64,000 bases of DNA from Streptomyces sp. 130 (GTDB taxonomy: Bacteria > Actinomycetota > Actinomycetes > Streptomycetales > Streptomycetaceae), in NCBI RefSeq assembly GCF_007096885.1, contig NZ_VJNO01000002.1, forward strand, positions 186,001 to 250,000, read 5' to 3'. The translations under genes and the position numbers were made by a program. Below are positions 1 to 9,094 of the stretch, in pieces; the stretch's first letter is position 1; each line of letters opens with the position of its first letter. The notes below the pieces were generated by a model. The model was not told the origin of the DNA. It did not search any database and saw only the letters and a program-made list of their open reading frames with translations.

Positions 1-995
1 GTCGAGAGGTCGTTGCCGGTGGAGCCGCGCGCCTCGACGGCCACCGCGCTGCCCTCGCCGGTCCTGATCACGGCGAGCCGGGTGCCGAGCGAGGCGCCGG
101 GCACGGGGACCTCGGCCATCGGTTCGAGGGTGACGACGCGGTCGCTCTGGACGCAGACCACCTGCCGGTCGTCCAGCCAGCCCAGCTTCCACTTGTGCCA
201 GCCGAAGAGGTCCGGCGCCAGGCCGAACTGGCTGCCCATGACGTCCCAGTCGCCGACGTGGGTGTCCCAGTCGCCCTTGCCGTCGGTGGGCCGGTGGTAG
301 AGGTCGGGCAGGTCGAAGACGTGTCCGGTCTCGTGGGCGAGGACGTTGTGGTCGGGCGGGTGCTGCTCGAAGACGGTGACGACGCGCCTGATGTCCGTAC
401 CGTCGGCGTGCAGCGGCCGGTCGAAGTTGACGACCTTGGTGGCGTCCGAGTCGACGCCGGGGGCGTCCGGGTCCGCGACCAGGTAGACGATGTCGTAGCG
501 CGAGAAGTCGATGTGCCGGTCGGCCACGCGGACCGCGTCGCGCAGATAGGCGCTGCGCCGGTCGCTGGCCCAGTCGCGCTGTATGCCGTACCAGGTCGAG
601 GGCTTCGGCATCCGGATCCACTCCCGCCGCGGGTGCGGGCGCAGGGTGAACTTCCCGTACGAGGCGCGCCGGAAGAACTGTGTGGTGGCCGGGAAGTAGT
701 CCGAGGTGAGTTCGGCGGGGGTGGTGGCCGGCTCGGCGTCCGGGAAGGAGAGGAAGACCATCACCGCGTCCAGGGTGTGGTCGGGGCGCGGATAGGCGCC
801 GTTCCAGCGGTCGACGCCGAGGGAGTGGTGCGCGGGGGTGCGGGGCAGCGCGCAGGGCGCGGCATCCCCGGTGGCGGCGGCAGCGGGCCCGGCGACGAGG
901 GAGGTGGCGGCGAGCGCCAGCAGCGAGACCAGCCCGGCGGCCAGCCCGCGCGGACTGGGCCTCTCCACCCCTGAGGGCCCGGGCTGACGCGGCAC
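1..995 (-). CDS. secreted M6-family metalloprotease, C-terminus beyond window
   Basis: Immune-inhibitor-A-like (M6) zinc protease acting outside the cell; the 3' end lies off the left edge, so about 331 codons are visible. The N-terminus is a signal peptide (hydrophobic GLAAGLVSLLALAATSLVA followed by AAAATGDAAP). The zinc motif is seen as LAHETGHVFDLPDLY, followed by GDWDVMGSQFG, the downstream block with a conserved Met typical of M6 enzymes. I chose the GTG at 993-995 because GGAGG lies 5 nt upstream; a GTG at 968 in the same frame lacks a ribosome site. The gene is divergent from the c-di-GMP enzyme. The family call is firm, the substrate is unknown. Confidence 0.85.
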   Translation of the reverse strand, partial: MPRQPGPSGVERPSPRGLAAGLVSLLALAATSLVAGPAAAATGDAAPCALPRTPAHHSLGVDRWNGAYPRPDHTLDAVMVFLSFPDAEPATTPAELTSDYFPATTQFFRRASYGKFTLRPHPRREWIRMPKPSTWYGIQRDWASDRRSAYLRDAVRVADRHIDFSRYDIVYLVADPDAPGVDSDATKVVNFDRPLHADGTDIRRVVTVFEQHPPDHNVLAHETGHVFDLPDLYHRPTDGKGDWDTHVGDWDVMGSQFGLAPDLFGWHKWKLGWLDDRQVVCVQSDRVVTLEPMAEVPVPGASLGTRLAVIRTGEGSAVAVEARGSTGNDLS

Positions 996-1386
996 ATCTA
1001 CCTCCGGTGCGGGGAGCGGAAACCAGAAAGCCTCCCGTCCACCTTGTGCGGTTATGGCCGTTTCGTCACGTTGGACTCCCCCAGTCGTGTCGGTCGCTGC
1101 CGCACCCACGCCCTTCACAGAAAGTCACAATCGATCACCCGTACAGCGCGAGTGAACAGAGGTGCGCAGAAACAATCAGTCAGGGACAAACCGGATCGGC
1201 GTTCGCGTGGGCCGTGCGAGTCGCGAGCGGGGCGGCCGAGGGCCGGGGCGCTGGATCGGCGCCGGGCGCGCCCTCTATGCTTCACCTCGCTTTCCTGCGC
1301 GATTTCCGCCTCCGACGACGGCACTCCGCGCGGCGGGCCAGTCCGGTCAGAGGTGTCCGGGACAGAACTGCAGGGCGGAGCGAACG
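996..1386. other. intergenic region between divergent genes
   Basis: About 390 bp between the metalloprotease and the PAS-GGDEF-EAL gene. Open frames cross it in several frames but none has a ribosome site or family resemblance. It must hold both divergent promoters, which I could not place with confidence. The only clear signal is GGAG at 1377-1380, the ribosome site of the downstream gene. Confidence 0.5.
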
Positions 1387-3234
1387 GTGAGCGCAACCTC
1401 CGAAGGGCCGGGGCCCGAGGCGCCCTCCGCACAGCGACCCGACATCACGCGGAGTGACGAAGCGTGGCCGCCCGACGGGTCCGCCACCGAGGAGCACGAC
1501 TACCGGGCCGCGTTCCGCGCCGCGACCCTGCCGATGGCCGTGGTCGACCACGAGGGCCTGATCGTCACCGCCAACGAAGCGCTCGGCTCACTGGCGGGCA
1601 CGGCTGCGGCGGCGCTCACCGCGCGCTCGGCGGCCGACCTGGTCGACCTCGCGGCGGACGCGCGCGCCTGGCACGCGTACCGCGAGGTGCTGCACGGCCG
1701 GCGCTCCCGCTTCCGCTGCACCCGCCGCCTCAAACATCCCGACGGGCGCTCGCTGTGGGCCGAGATCACCGTCGTACCGCTGTCCGACGCCCGGCGGGCG
1801 CTCCCCGGCGGCGCGCCCGGTCAGGTGCTGCTCTCCGTCGCGGACGTCAGCGACCGGCGCGAGCTCCAGCAGCGGCTGCGCCACCTCCAGATGCACGACC
1901 CGGTGACCCGGCTGCCCAACCGGGCGCTGTTCTTCGAGCGGCTGTCGGCGGCCCTGCGCACCCCGCCCCGCGAGAGCGGCGCCGGCTCCCGCGTCGGGCT
2001 CTGCTACCTGGACCTGGACGGCTTCAAGGCGGTCAACGACACCCTCGGGCACCGGATCGGCGACCGGCTGCTGGCGGCCGTCGCGGCCCGGCTCACGGAC
2101 TGCGCCGAGCAGCAGGGGGCGTATCCGGCCGGCGCCCCGCTGGTGGCCCGGCTCGGCGGCGACGAGTTCGCGGTCCTGGTCGAGGAGTCCACCGGCACCG
2201 AGCAGCTGACCGGCCTGGCGCGCACGGTGCTGGGCGCCCTCCAGCAGCCGTTCGACCTGGGCGGGCAGCGGCTCTCCGTGTCGGCGTCGATCGGGGTGGT
2301 GGAGCGGCCCGTCGCGGGCACGTCCGCCACCGGCCTGATGCAGGCCGCCGACACCACGCTGTACTGGGCGAAGGCGGACGGCAAGGCCCGCTGGACCCTG
2401 TTCGACCCGGAGCGCAACGCCCACCGGATGACCCGGCAGGCGCTGTCGTCCACGCTCCGCCCGGCCGTGGAGCGCGGCGAGTTCACCATCGAGTACCAGC
2501 CGCTGGTCGCCCTGGCGGACGGGGCCGTACGCGGGGTCGAGGCGCTGGTGCGCTGGAACCACCCGCAGTTCGGCATGCTCTCGCCGAATCGGTTCGTCGC
2601 GATCGCCGAGGAGGACGGCTCGATCGTGCAGCTCGGCCGCTGGGTGCTGCGCTCCGCCTGCCGGCAGGCCCGGCGCTGGCAGCTGGACCATCCGGCGCGA
2701 CCGCCGCTGTTCATCAGCGTCAACGTCGCGGTGCGCCAGGTCTGGGACTCGGACCTGGTCAGCGATGTCGCGGAGATCCTGGCGGAGACCGGGCTCGACC
2801 CGGCGCTGCTCCAGCTGGAGCTGACCGAGTCCGCGGTGATGGGCTCGGCGGGCCGCCCGCTGCGGGCCCTGCGGGCGCTCAGCGACATGGGCGTGCGCAT
2901 CGCCATCGACGACTTCGGCACCGGCTACTCGAACCTCGCCTACCTCAGCCGCCTCCCGGTGTCCGTGCTCAAGCTGGACGGCGCGTTCGTGCGCGGTTTC
3001 CGTTACGAGGACGGCACGCACCCCAGCCCCGCCGACGAGACGATCGTCGAGGCCATGGTGGAACTCGCGCACCGGCTGGGCCTGAGCGTCACCGCGGAGT
3101 GCGTGGAGACCGCCGGCCAGGCCGAGCGGCTGCGCCGGATCGGCTGCGACACCGGACAGGGCTGGCTCTACTCGCGGGCGGTGGCCCCGGAGCGCATCGC
3201 CGAACTGATCGGAACCCGCGCCCCGGGGGCGTGA
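1387..3234 (+). CDS. PAS-GGDEF-EAL cyclic-di-GMP enzyme
   Basis: A 615-residue protein that makes and/or degrades the second messenger cyclic-di-GMP, which controls development in Streptomyces. A PAS sensor domain (about residues 35-150, starting DYRAAFRAATLPMAVVDHEG) precedes a GGDEF cyclase domain with an intact RLGGDEFAVL near residue 257, and an EAL phosphodiesterase domain from about 350 to 605. The EAL domain has EALVRWNHP, LELTES, IDDFGTGYSNL, LKLD, ECVET and GQGWLYS, so both catalytic halves look competent. No RxxD inhibitory site is seen just before GGDEF. The start is GTG 1387 with GGAG six bases upstream; an open frame extends back to 1162 but has no domain or ribosome site. No membrane segment is apparent. 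It resembles the RmdA/RmdB class, but I cannot say which orthologue it is. Confidence 0.88.
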   Translation: MSATSEGPGPEAPSAQRPDITRSDEAWPPDGSATEEHDYRAAFRAATLPMAVVDHEGLIVTANEALGSLAGTAAAALTARSAADLVDLAADARAWHAYREVLHGRRSRFRCTRRLKHPDGRSLWAEITVVPLSDARRALPGGAPGQVLLSVADVSDRRELQQRLRHLQMHDPVTRLPNRALFFERLSAALRTPPRESGAGSRVGLCYLDLDGFKAVNDTLGHRIGDRLLAAVAARLTDCAEQQGAYPAGAPLVARLGGDEFAVLVEESTGTEQLTGLARTVLGALQQPFDLGGQRLSVSASIGVVERPVAGTSATGLMQAADTTLYWAKADGKARWTLFDPERNAHRMTRQALSSTLRPAVERGEFTIEYQPLVALADGAVRGVEALVRWNHPQFGMLSPNRFVAIAEEDGSIVQLGRWVLRSACRQARRWQLDHPARPPLFISVNVAVRQVWDSDLVSDVAEILAETGLDPALLQLELTESAVMGSAGRPLRALRALSDMGVRIAIDDFGTGYSNLAYLSRLPVSVLKLDGAFVRGFRYEDGTHPSPADETIVEAMVELAHRLGLSVTAECVETAGQAERLRRIGCDTGQGWLYSRAVAPERIAELIGTRAPGA

Positions 3235-3241
3235 CGCACCC

Positions 3242-4354
3242 TTACGCCTCCGGCATCCCGTAGGCGTCCGCGATCAGGCCGTAGCTGCGCAGCCGGGCCT
3301 CGCCGCCGTGGGCGTTGGCGGTGATCATCAGCTCGTCGGCGCCGGTGCGCTTGGCCAGGTCGTCGAGGCCGGAGCGGACCTCGTCGGCGGTGCCGTGCAC
3401 GATGTTGACCAGCCAGCTGTCCACGAACTCCCGCTCCATCGGCGAGAAGGCGTACGCCTCCGCCTCCTCGGGCGTCGGTACGAGACCGGGCCGCCCGGAC
3501 CGCAGCCGGAGCATCGAGAGCGCACCGCTCAGCACCTCGCGCCGCGCCTCGCGCTCGTCGTCGGCGGCCAGCGCGGCGACGCCGATCAGGGCGTACGGGG
3601 CGTCGAGCACCGTGGAGGGCTTGAAGGAGTCCCGGTACAGCTCCAGGGCCGGCACGGTGTTCTGGGCCGAGAAGTGGTGCGCGAAGGCGAACGGCAGCCC
3701 GAGCACCCCGGCGAGCCGGGCGCTGAAGCCGGAGGAGCCGAGCAGCCAGATGGGCGGGCGCGCCGGGGACTGGACGCCGCCCTCGGCGGTGGCCTGGACG
3801 GGTCCGGGGACCGCGTGGATGCGGGCGTAGGGGTGTCCGTCGGGGAAGTCGTCGTCCAGGAACCGGGTCAGCTCCATGAGCTGCTGCGGGAAGTCGTCCG
3901 CCCCTTCGTTGAGCCGGTCCGTCCGGCGCAGGGCGGCCGCCGTGGCCCCGTCCGTGCCGGGGGCGCGGCCCAGGCCGAGGTCGATGCGGCCGGGGGCCAT
4001 CGCCTCCAGGGTGCCGAACTGCTCGGCGATGACGAGCGGGGCGTGGTTGGGCAGCATGACGCCGCCCGAGCCGAGCCGGATGCGCTCGGTGCGGGCGGCG
4101 GTGTGGGCCAGGATCACGGCCGGGGACGAGGAGGCGACGCCGGGCATCGAGTGGTGCTCGGCGACCCAGTAGCGGTGGAAGCCCCGGCGCTCGGCGAGCT
4201 GGGCGATCTCCACGCCGGTGCGCAGGGCCTGGCTCGCCGTGCGGCCCTGGCCGACGGTCACCAGGTCCAGCACGGACAGCGGCACGGGGGCGGTGCCCCG
4301 GGCCGTGCCGCGGATCTCGTCGCCCTGGATCTCGTCGCCTCGAATCTCGTCCAC
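3242..4354 (-). CDS. luciferase-like (LLM class) flavin-dependent oxidoreductase
   Basis: A 370-residue protein of the bacterial luciferase-like monooxygenase superfamily, expected to use reduced flavin; the substrate is unknown. Family blocks include [13 protein letters not shown] near the start, [60 protein letters not shown] and [14 protein letters not shown], the order found in the YhbW-type group. The GTG at 4352-4354 follows GGAGAGG at 7 nt. The first 16 residues are an unusual [15 protein letters not shown] repeat encoded by a 15-bp unit and are probably not part of the fold. The gene ends 7 bp from the convergent c-di-GMP gene. Confidence 0.85.
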   Translation of the reverse strand: MDEIRGDEIQGDEIRGTARGTAPVPLSVLDLVTVGQGRTASQALRTGVEIAQLAERRGFHRYWVAEHHSMPGVASSSPAVILAHTAARTERIRLGSGGVMLPNHAPLVIAEQFGTLEAMAPGRIDLGLGRAPGTDGATAAALRRTDRLNEGADDFPQQLMELTRFLDDDFPDGHPYARIHAVPGPVQATAEGGVQSPARPPIWLLGSSGFSARLAGVLGLPFAFAHHFSAQNTVPALELYRDSFKPSTVLDAPYALIGVAALAADDEREARREVLSGALSMLRLRSGRPGLVPTPEEAEAYAFSPMEREFVDSWLVNIVHGTADEVRSGLDDLAKRTGADELMITANAHGGEARLRSYGLIADAYGMPEA

Positions 4355-4434
4355 GTTCTGGCCTCTCCGGTGGTGCGCTTCAGTGCCTCGTCCGTCCGGA
4401 GAGCACGAACAGGAGGAGGGCTCCGTTTATTCCC

Positions 4435-4630
4435 CGGGCACGTCGTCCCCGGCGCGCCCCCGGGCGCTGTGGCCCCGGGCGCGTTGCTCCCGGGCGCTGT
4501 GGCCCCGGGCGCGTTGCTCCCGGGCGCTGTGGCCCCGGGCGCGCCGTTCACGGGTGCGTTGTACCCGAGCGCGCCGTTCCCGGGCACGTCGTTCCCGGGC
4601 ACGTCGTCCCCGGGCGCTGTGGCCCCGGGC
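4435..4630. repeat. 15-bp tandem minisatellite
   Basis: About 13 copies of a 15-bp unit, mostly GGGCGCTGTGGCCCC or GGGCGCGTTGCTCCC with variants, lie between two minus-strand genes. Alternating units give a 30-bp higher-order pattern near 4470-4545. The unit length of five codons leaves frames open on both strands (for example repeated PGATA/PGSNA), but no start signal supports translation. Confidence 0.85.
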
Positions 4631-4648
4631 GCGCCCCTGGCGCCTCCG

Positions 4649-5431
4649 CTAGCGGCTCTTCCTCCCGTGCGCGTACGCCCTCCCGCTCCCCCGGATCACC
4701 GGGGCCGGCGGCTGCTCGCGGTGGGCGAAGAGCGCGCCGAGCCTCGGGGCCCAGGCGGGGCGGTCGGCCAGTCGCAGGGCCTCGCGGGCCGCGACCTGGT
4801 TCGCGGTGAGGACGGGCTTGCCGAGCGCCTCCTCCAGCTCGGGGAGGTGGGAGACGGTGTGCAGGGCCGTGTCGGGGATCAGGACGGCCTCCGCGTCGGG
4901 GCGGTCGGCGGCCCTGGCCAGGTCGAGCACCTGCTCCGCGCCCCAGGAGGCGGCCTCGGCGGCTTCGGTGACGCCCGCCGCGTGGGTGCCGGTCACCTCC
5001 GTGCCGGTCTCCCGGAGGAACGCGGCGAACCGCTCGGCGACCGCCTCGGGGTAGGTCGCGGCGACCGCGACGCGCTCGGCGCCCAGCTTCCGTACCGCGT
5101 GGACGAAGCCGATCGAGGTGCTGGACGCGGGCACGCCCGCCGCCCGGGCGAGGGCCGCGGCCTGGTCGTGGGCGCCCTGCCACCCGTACGGGAAGCTGCC
5201 GCCGTCGCAGGCCCAGACGATGGACTGGACCCCGGAGCGTTGCAGCTCCTCGATGCCCGCGGCGAGCCGGCCGGGGGAGCCCAGGGCGCTCAGGACCTCC
5301 TCGCGGTAGGCGGCGTCCGGGCTCTCGGTGTGGTGGACGACGAGTCTGATGGTGCTGTCGAGGAGGATCTCCATGCGCGGGTAGTCGTCCTCGGCGAAGT
5401 GGCCCGGGTAGAGGAATCCGACGGTCGTCAT
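4649..5431 (-). CDS. maleate isomerase / Asp-Glu racemase superfamily protein, EutA-like
   Basis: A 260-residue cytosolic protein of the aspartate/glutamate racemase superfamily (maleate isomerase, arylmalonate decarboxylase, EutA). The N-terminal block TTVGFLYPGHFAEDDYPRME and the cysteine loop IVWACDGGSFPYGW are the family signals. The second catalytic position, where maleate isomerases have a cysteine before T-x-L, reads LIPDTALHTV, so only the first cysteine is present. The start is ATG 5429-5431 (MTTVGFLYPG); the frame is open upstream but that part looks noncoding. It is divergent from the ehu-type importer, and EutA belongs to ectoine catabolism, so a role with that importer is plausible. 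No eutB, C, D or E is near. Confidence 0.7.
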   Translation of the reverse strand: MTTVGFLYPGHFAEDDYPRMEILLDSTIRLVVHHTESPDAAYREEVLSALGSPGRLAAGIEELQRSGVQSIVWACDGGSFPYGWQGAHDQAAALARAAGVPASSTSIGFVHAVRKLGAERVAVAATYPEAVAERFAAFLRETGTEVTGTHAAGVTEAAEAASWGAEQVLDLARAADRPDAEAVLIPDTALHTVSHLPELEEALGKPVLTANQVAAREALRLADRPAWAPRLGALFAHREQPPAPVIRGSGRAYAHGRKSR

Positions 5432-5771
5432 GTCCACCCTTTCTCTGCGCCTGTGTCCGTGCCGCGCTGGGCCGCGGCGGCACTGACCGGTTTCCCCGCT
5501 CCTGTTCCAGTATTCCGCCATCCGCCCCGGTTATCGCCCCGGGCGCCTGACGCGTGCATGAACGGCGGCCGGGCGGGCACCCGTCGCGGTACGGAGCCGG
5601 GTTATGGGACATCCCCGCGCAATCTCCGTCTTCCGGCCTGCGCGCGGACACGGGAAGGTCACCCTCCGGCCACCGTTCGATTACATGCGCTTTCTTCCTG
5701 CATAGAAGCCCCGGATCGGGCAGGCGCCAAGCCTGTCCGGACTGTTCGACCCCTTCAGGAGATTGCGAACC
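5432..5771. other. divergent promoter region, EutA-like gene / importer operon
   Basis: 340 bp with no convincing gene. It carries the start signals of both flanking operons: AAAGGG upstream of the minus-strand gene and AGGAG at 5757-5761 before ehuB. A relatively AT-rich stretch around 5685-5710 is the likely promoter zone of the importer operon. No clear operator palindrome was found. Confidence 0.4.
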
Positions 5772-6674
5772 ATGGCTGACTTCCCGAACCTGTCCCGCCG
5801 GGGATTTCTCAACCGATCGGCAGCGGTGGGCGGTCTGCTCGTCGTCCCGGGCCTCCTCACCGCGTGCAGCAAGACCGGTGAGGGCTCCGCCGACGGCGAA
5901 GGCGCGCTGGAAAAGCTCCGCAAGCAGGGTTTCGTACGGGTCGCCTACGCCGACGAGGCGCCGTACGGGTACATGGAGGGCAAGGAACTCAAGGGCGAAG
6001 CGCCCACGTTGCACCGCGAGATCTTCAAGGCGCTCGGGGTCGACGAGCTGAAGCCCACCCTCTCCGAGTGGGACAGCCTGATCCCCGGCCTCCAGGCCGG
6101 CAAGTACGACGTGGTCAGCGCCGGCATGGCGATCACCCCGGAGCGCTGCGCCAACGCCCTCTTCTCGGAGCCGGAGTTCATCTCGCCGACCGCGATGATG
6201 GTGAAGAAGGGCAACCCGAAGAAGGTCACCGACCTGGCCTCCGCGAAGGAGGCCGGGATCACCGTCGGCGTGATGGCGGGCGCGGTGGAGGGTTCGTACG
6301 CCAAGGGCGCCGGCATCCCCGAGGACCGGATCAAGACGCTCCAGAAGCCGCAGGACGGCGCGGACGCGGTCAAGGGCGGCCGGGTCGACGCCTTCCTGCT
6401 CACCGGGATCTCGCTGCGCTGGCTCGCCAAGACGAACGAGGGCACCGAGGTCACCGAGGCGTTCCTGCCCGAGCTGGACGGCGTGAAGCAGTACAGCCCC
6501 GGCGGCGCGGTCTTCCGCAAGGGCAACGAGGAGCTGCGCGACGCGTTCAACCGCGAGCTGAAGAAGATCGTCGCCGACAAGTCCCGCTATGTGGAGCTGC
6601 TGCGCGACTACGGCTTCGGCGCGACCGAACTGCCGCCGGCCTCCTTGAAGACGGCCGATCTGTGCAAGGGCTGA
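5772..6674 (+). CDS. ehuB: ABC importer substrate-binding lipoprotein, EhuB-type
   Basis: A 300-residue extracellular solute-binding protein of family 3 (polar amino acids/ectoine). The N-terminus has a twin-arginine signal (SRRGFLNRSAAVGGLLVVPG) and a lipobox LLTAC, so it is probably exported by Tat and lipid-anchored. Family blocks are VRVAYADEAPYGYMEG, PTLSEWDSLIPGLQAGKYDVV and GMAITPERC. The ATG at 5772 follows AGGAG; a TTG at 5763 sits too close to that site. It is first in a four-gene order (binding protein, permease, permease, ATPase) that matches EhuBCDA ectoine/hydroxyectoine uptake. The ligand assignment is from memory of that order and from the EutA-like neighbour; another amino-acid-like ligand is possible. 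Confidence 0.72.
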   Translation: MADFPNLSRRGFLNRSAAVGGLLVVPGLLTACSKTGEGSADGEGALEKLRKQGFVRVAYADEAPYGYMEGKELKGEAPTLHREIFKALGVDELKPTLSEWDSLIPGLQAGKYDVVSAGMAITPERCANALFSEPEFISPTAMMVKKGNPKKVTDLASAKEAGITVGVMAGAVEGSYAKGAGIPEDRIKTLQKPQDGADAVKGGRVDAFLLTGISLRWLAKTNEGTEVTEAFLPELDGVKQYSPGGAVFRKGNEELRDAFNRELKKIVADKSRYVELLRDYGFGATELPPASLKTADLCKG

Positions 6675-6693
6675 CGGGGACGGTACCCACCGC

Positions 6694-7428
6694 ATGAATG
6701 ATTTCTTCTCGGCCTTCGCCGACGATCTGCCGCAGCTGCGGTCCGGCCTGTGGGTGACCCTGGAGGCCACGGTGCTCGGCGCCCTGGCGGCGCTGCTCCT
6801 GTCGTTCGTCCTCGGCCTGATGTCGCTCAGCCGGCTCATGCTGTCGCGCGGGGTCTCCCGCGTGGTGGTGGAGTTCTTCCGCGGCACCTCGCTGTACGTC
6901 CAGCTGTTCTGGCTGTACTACGCGATGCCGCAGCTGACCGGGTACGAACTGACGCCGGTCGTCTGCGGGGTGCTCGCGTTCGGCCTCAACTACGGCGCGT
7001 ACGGCGCCGAAGTGGTGCGCGGCGCGATCAACTCCGTACCGCGCGGTCAGTACGAGGCGGCCCTCGCGCTGAACATGTCGCCGGTGCACCGGATGCGCAA
7101 GGTGATCCTGCCGCAGGCGTGGGTGCAGATGATCCCGTCGTTCACCAACCTGCTGATCCAGCTGCTGAAGGCGACCCCGCTGCTGTGGCTGATCTCGGCG
7201 GCGGACCTGATGACCGCCATCGAGAAGCTGCGCAGCCGTACGGGTGAGACCCTCGCCGCCTACGCGACGCTGCTGGTCTGCTACTTCGTCCTGGCCTACG
7301 CGCTGACCCTGTTCATGAACCTGCTGGAGCGGTCCGCCAAGCGGCGGCTCGGGCTCGCGGCGGGCGGGAAGAGCCTGCTGAGGTCCCGTAGCGCCGTGTC
7401 CGCGGCCCAGGCCGGAGGTGCCGGGTGA
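6694..7428 (+). CDS. ehuC: ABC importer permease, EhuC-type
   Basis: A 244-residue inner-membrane permease of the polar amino acid (HisM/GlnP) family. It has about five hydrophobic segments beginning TLEATVLGALAALLLSF, and the cytoplasmic EAA loop is seen as GQYEAALALNMSPVHRMRKV followed by ILPQA, which docks on the ATPase. It starts 19 bp after ehuB and its stop overlaps the next start by 4 bp (GTGA), so the two permeases are translationally coupled and likely form a heterodimer. Confidence 0.75.
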   Translation: MNDFFSAFADDLPQLRSGLWVTLEATVLGALAALLLSFVLGLMSLSRLMLSRGVSRVVVEFFRGTSLYVQLFWLYYAMPQLTGYELTPVVCGVLAFGLNYGAYGAEVVRGAINSVPRGQYEAALALNMSPVHRMRKVILPQAWVQMIPSFTNLLIQLLKATPLLWLISAADLMTAIEKLRSRTGETLAAYATLLVCYFVLAYALTLFMNLLERSAKRRLGLAAGGKSLLRSRSAVSAAQAGGAG

Positions 7429-8069
7429 ACCACGAATTCGACTGGGGCGCCGTCGGTGACGCGTTCCCCCTGCTGCTGGACGGGTTCTGGACGACCCTGC
7501 TGGCCACGGTGTTCGGCACCCTGGTCGCCGCGGTCCTCGGGCTGGCCATCGCGGTCGCCGGGCGGGCCCCGAGCCGGCTGGTGACCGTTCCGGTGAAGGC
7601 GGTGATGGAGTTCGTCCGCTCCACCCCGCTGCTCGTGCAACTCGTCGGCGCGGCGGCCCTGTTCACCTCGGTGGAGCCGCTGACGATCGGCATCGCCGTG
7701 CTGGGCGTCCACTACGCCGCGTACACCTCCGAGGTGTACCGCGCCGGGATCGACGCCGTGCCGAAGGGGCAGTGGGAGGCGTGCCGGGCGCTGTCGCTGC
7801 CCGCCCGCCGGACCTGGCAGGCCGTGATCCTGCCGCAGGCCGTGCGCAACGTGGTGCCCGCGCTGGGCAACTACGCGGTCTCGATGTTCAAGGAGACCCC
7901 CTTCCTCGCCGTGATCACCGTGCACGAGATGGTCTTCGAGGCACGCGCCTACGGTTCACAGCACTTCGTCTACACCGAGGTGTTCACGCTCGCCGGCCTG
8001 GTCTTCCTGGTCGCGAGCTATCCCACGTCCCTCCTGATGAGGAAGCTGGAGAAGCGCCTTGGCCACTGA
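7425..8069 (+). CDS. ehuD: ABC importer permease, EhuD-type
   Basis: A 214-residue second permease. The EAA loop GQWEACRALSLPARRTWQAV followed by ILPQAVRNVVPALGNY is intact, and the membrane segments resemble those of its neighbour. The GTG start overlaps the previous stop by 4 bp and the 3' end overlaps the ATPase gene by 11 bp, so all four proteins are made from one message. Confidence 0.75.
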   Translation: MNHEFDWGAVGDAFPLLLDGFWTTLLATVFGTLVAAVLGLAIAVAGRAPSRLVTVPVKAVMEFVRSTPLLVQLVGAAALFTSVEPLTIGIAVLGVHYAAYTSEVYRAGIDAVPKGQWEACRALSLPARRTWQAVILPQAVRNVVPALGNYAVSMFKETPFLAVITVHEMVFEARAYGSQHFVYTEVFTLAGLVFLVASYPTSLLMRKLEKRLGH

Positions 8070-8910
8070 GCCCCTCCCCCTGCAGAAGAACGCGGCCCCG
8101 GCCCCCCAGGACGTCGTGCCCGTCGCCGTGTCCAAGGACGAAGGGCACCCGCTCGTCCGCTTCGACAAGGTCGTCAAGCGCTACGGGGACCACACGGTCC
8201 TGGACGAACTGGACTTCACGGTCGAGCGCGGCGAGCACGTCACCCTGATCGGGCCCAGCGGCTCGGGCAAGACGACGATCCTGCGCCTCCTGATGACGCT
8301 GGAGCGGGTCAGCGACGGCGTGATCTGGGTCAACGGCGAGCCGCTCACGCACGTCCGGGCGCCGGACGGCTCGCTGAAGCCGGCGTCCGAGAAGCACCTG
8401 CGCGCGGCCCGCCGGAAGATCGGCATGGTCTTCCAGCAGTTCAACCTCTTCCCCAACATGAAGGTGCTCCAGAACATCACCGAGGCGCCGGTCAACGTCC
8501 TCGGCATGGACCGGGGCCAGGCGGAGACCCGGGCCCGGGAGCTGCTGGACCTCGTCGGGCTCTCCGGCAAGGTCGACGCGCACCCCTCGCAGCTGTCCGG
8601 CGGGCAGCAGCAGCGGGTCGCGATCGCCCGGGCGCTGGCGATGGAGCCGGAGATCCTGCTCCTCGACGAGGTGACCTCCGCGCTCGACCCGGAGCTGGTG
8701 GCGGGGGTGCTGGAGCTGCTGACGGACATCGCCAGGAACACCGACATCACGATGGTCTGCGTGACCCACGAGATGAGCTTCGCCCGGGACGTCTCGGAGA
8801 AGGTGCTGATGTTCGACGCCGGACGGGTCGTGGAGTCCGGTTCGCCGGACAAAATCTTCTCCGACCCCTCGCACGAACGCACGCGCGAATTCCTCAACGC
8901 GGTGCTGTGA
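8059..8910 (+). CDS. ehuA: ABC importer ATPase, EhuA-type
   Basis: A 283-residue ATP-binding subunit. The Walker A motif is GPSGSGKTT, the Q-loop lies in GMVFQQFNLFPNM, the signature is LSGGQQQRVAIARAL, the Walker B is ILLLDEVTSALDPE and the switch histidine is VTHEMSF, so it is catalytically complete. About 25 extra residues precede the domain. The start is TTG 8059 within the end of ehuD, preceded by GGAG. A stem-loop follows the stop at 8955-8989. Confidence 0.78.
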   Translation: MATEPLPLQKNAAPAPQDVVPVAVSKDEGHPLVRFDKVVKRYGDHTVLDELDFTVERGEHVTLIGPSGSGKTTILRLLMTLERVSDGVIWVNGEPLTHVRAPDGSLKPASEKHLRAARRKIGMVFQQFNLFPNMKVLQNITEAPVNVLGMDRGQAETRARELLDLVGLSGKVDAHPSQLSGGQQQRVAIARALAMEPEILLLDEVTSALDPELVAGVLELLTDIARNTDITMVCVTHEMSFARDVSEKVLMFDAGRVVESGSPDKIFSDPSHERTREFLNAVL

Positions 8911-8954
8911 CCTCGGTATCCGTCGCCCGCGCATGACCCTGGCACATGCCGGAC

Positions 8955-8989
8955 GGGTGCGCCCCTGCTGACAGGCCCGGGGCGCACCC
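8955..8989 (+). terminator. stem-loop after importer operon
   Basis: The inverted repeat GGGTGCGCCCC / GGGGCGCACCC (11-bp perfect stem, 13-nt loop) lies 45 bp after the ATPase stop. It lacks a T-run, as is common for Streptomyces terminators. Confidence 0.65.
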
Positions 8990-9094
8990 ACGAGTCCGCC
9001 GCACACCGCCCTGAACAGGCCCTCGGCGGCTATCGTGGTGGCGAGGCCGAAGGCCCGCCGACCGGCCTCCGGTCCCGACTGGCAGGGGGAATCC

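Noticed and set aside
1162..1386. 75-codon upstream extension of the PAS-GGDEF-EAL protein
   Set aside because: Arg-rich, no domain, and GTG 1387 has a well-placed ribosome site.
4258..4602. Minus-strand open frame of PGATA/PGSNA repeats
   Set aside because: Produced by the 15-bp tandem repeat; no start signal, and it runs out of frame into the oxidoreductase.
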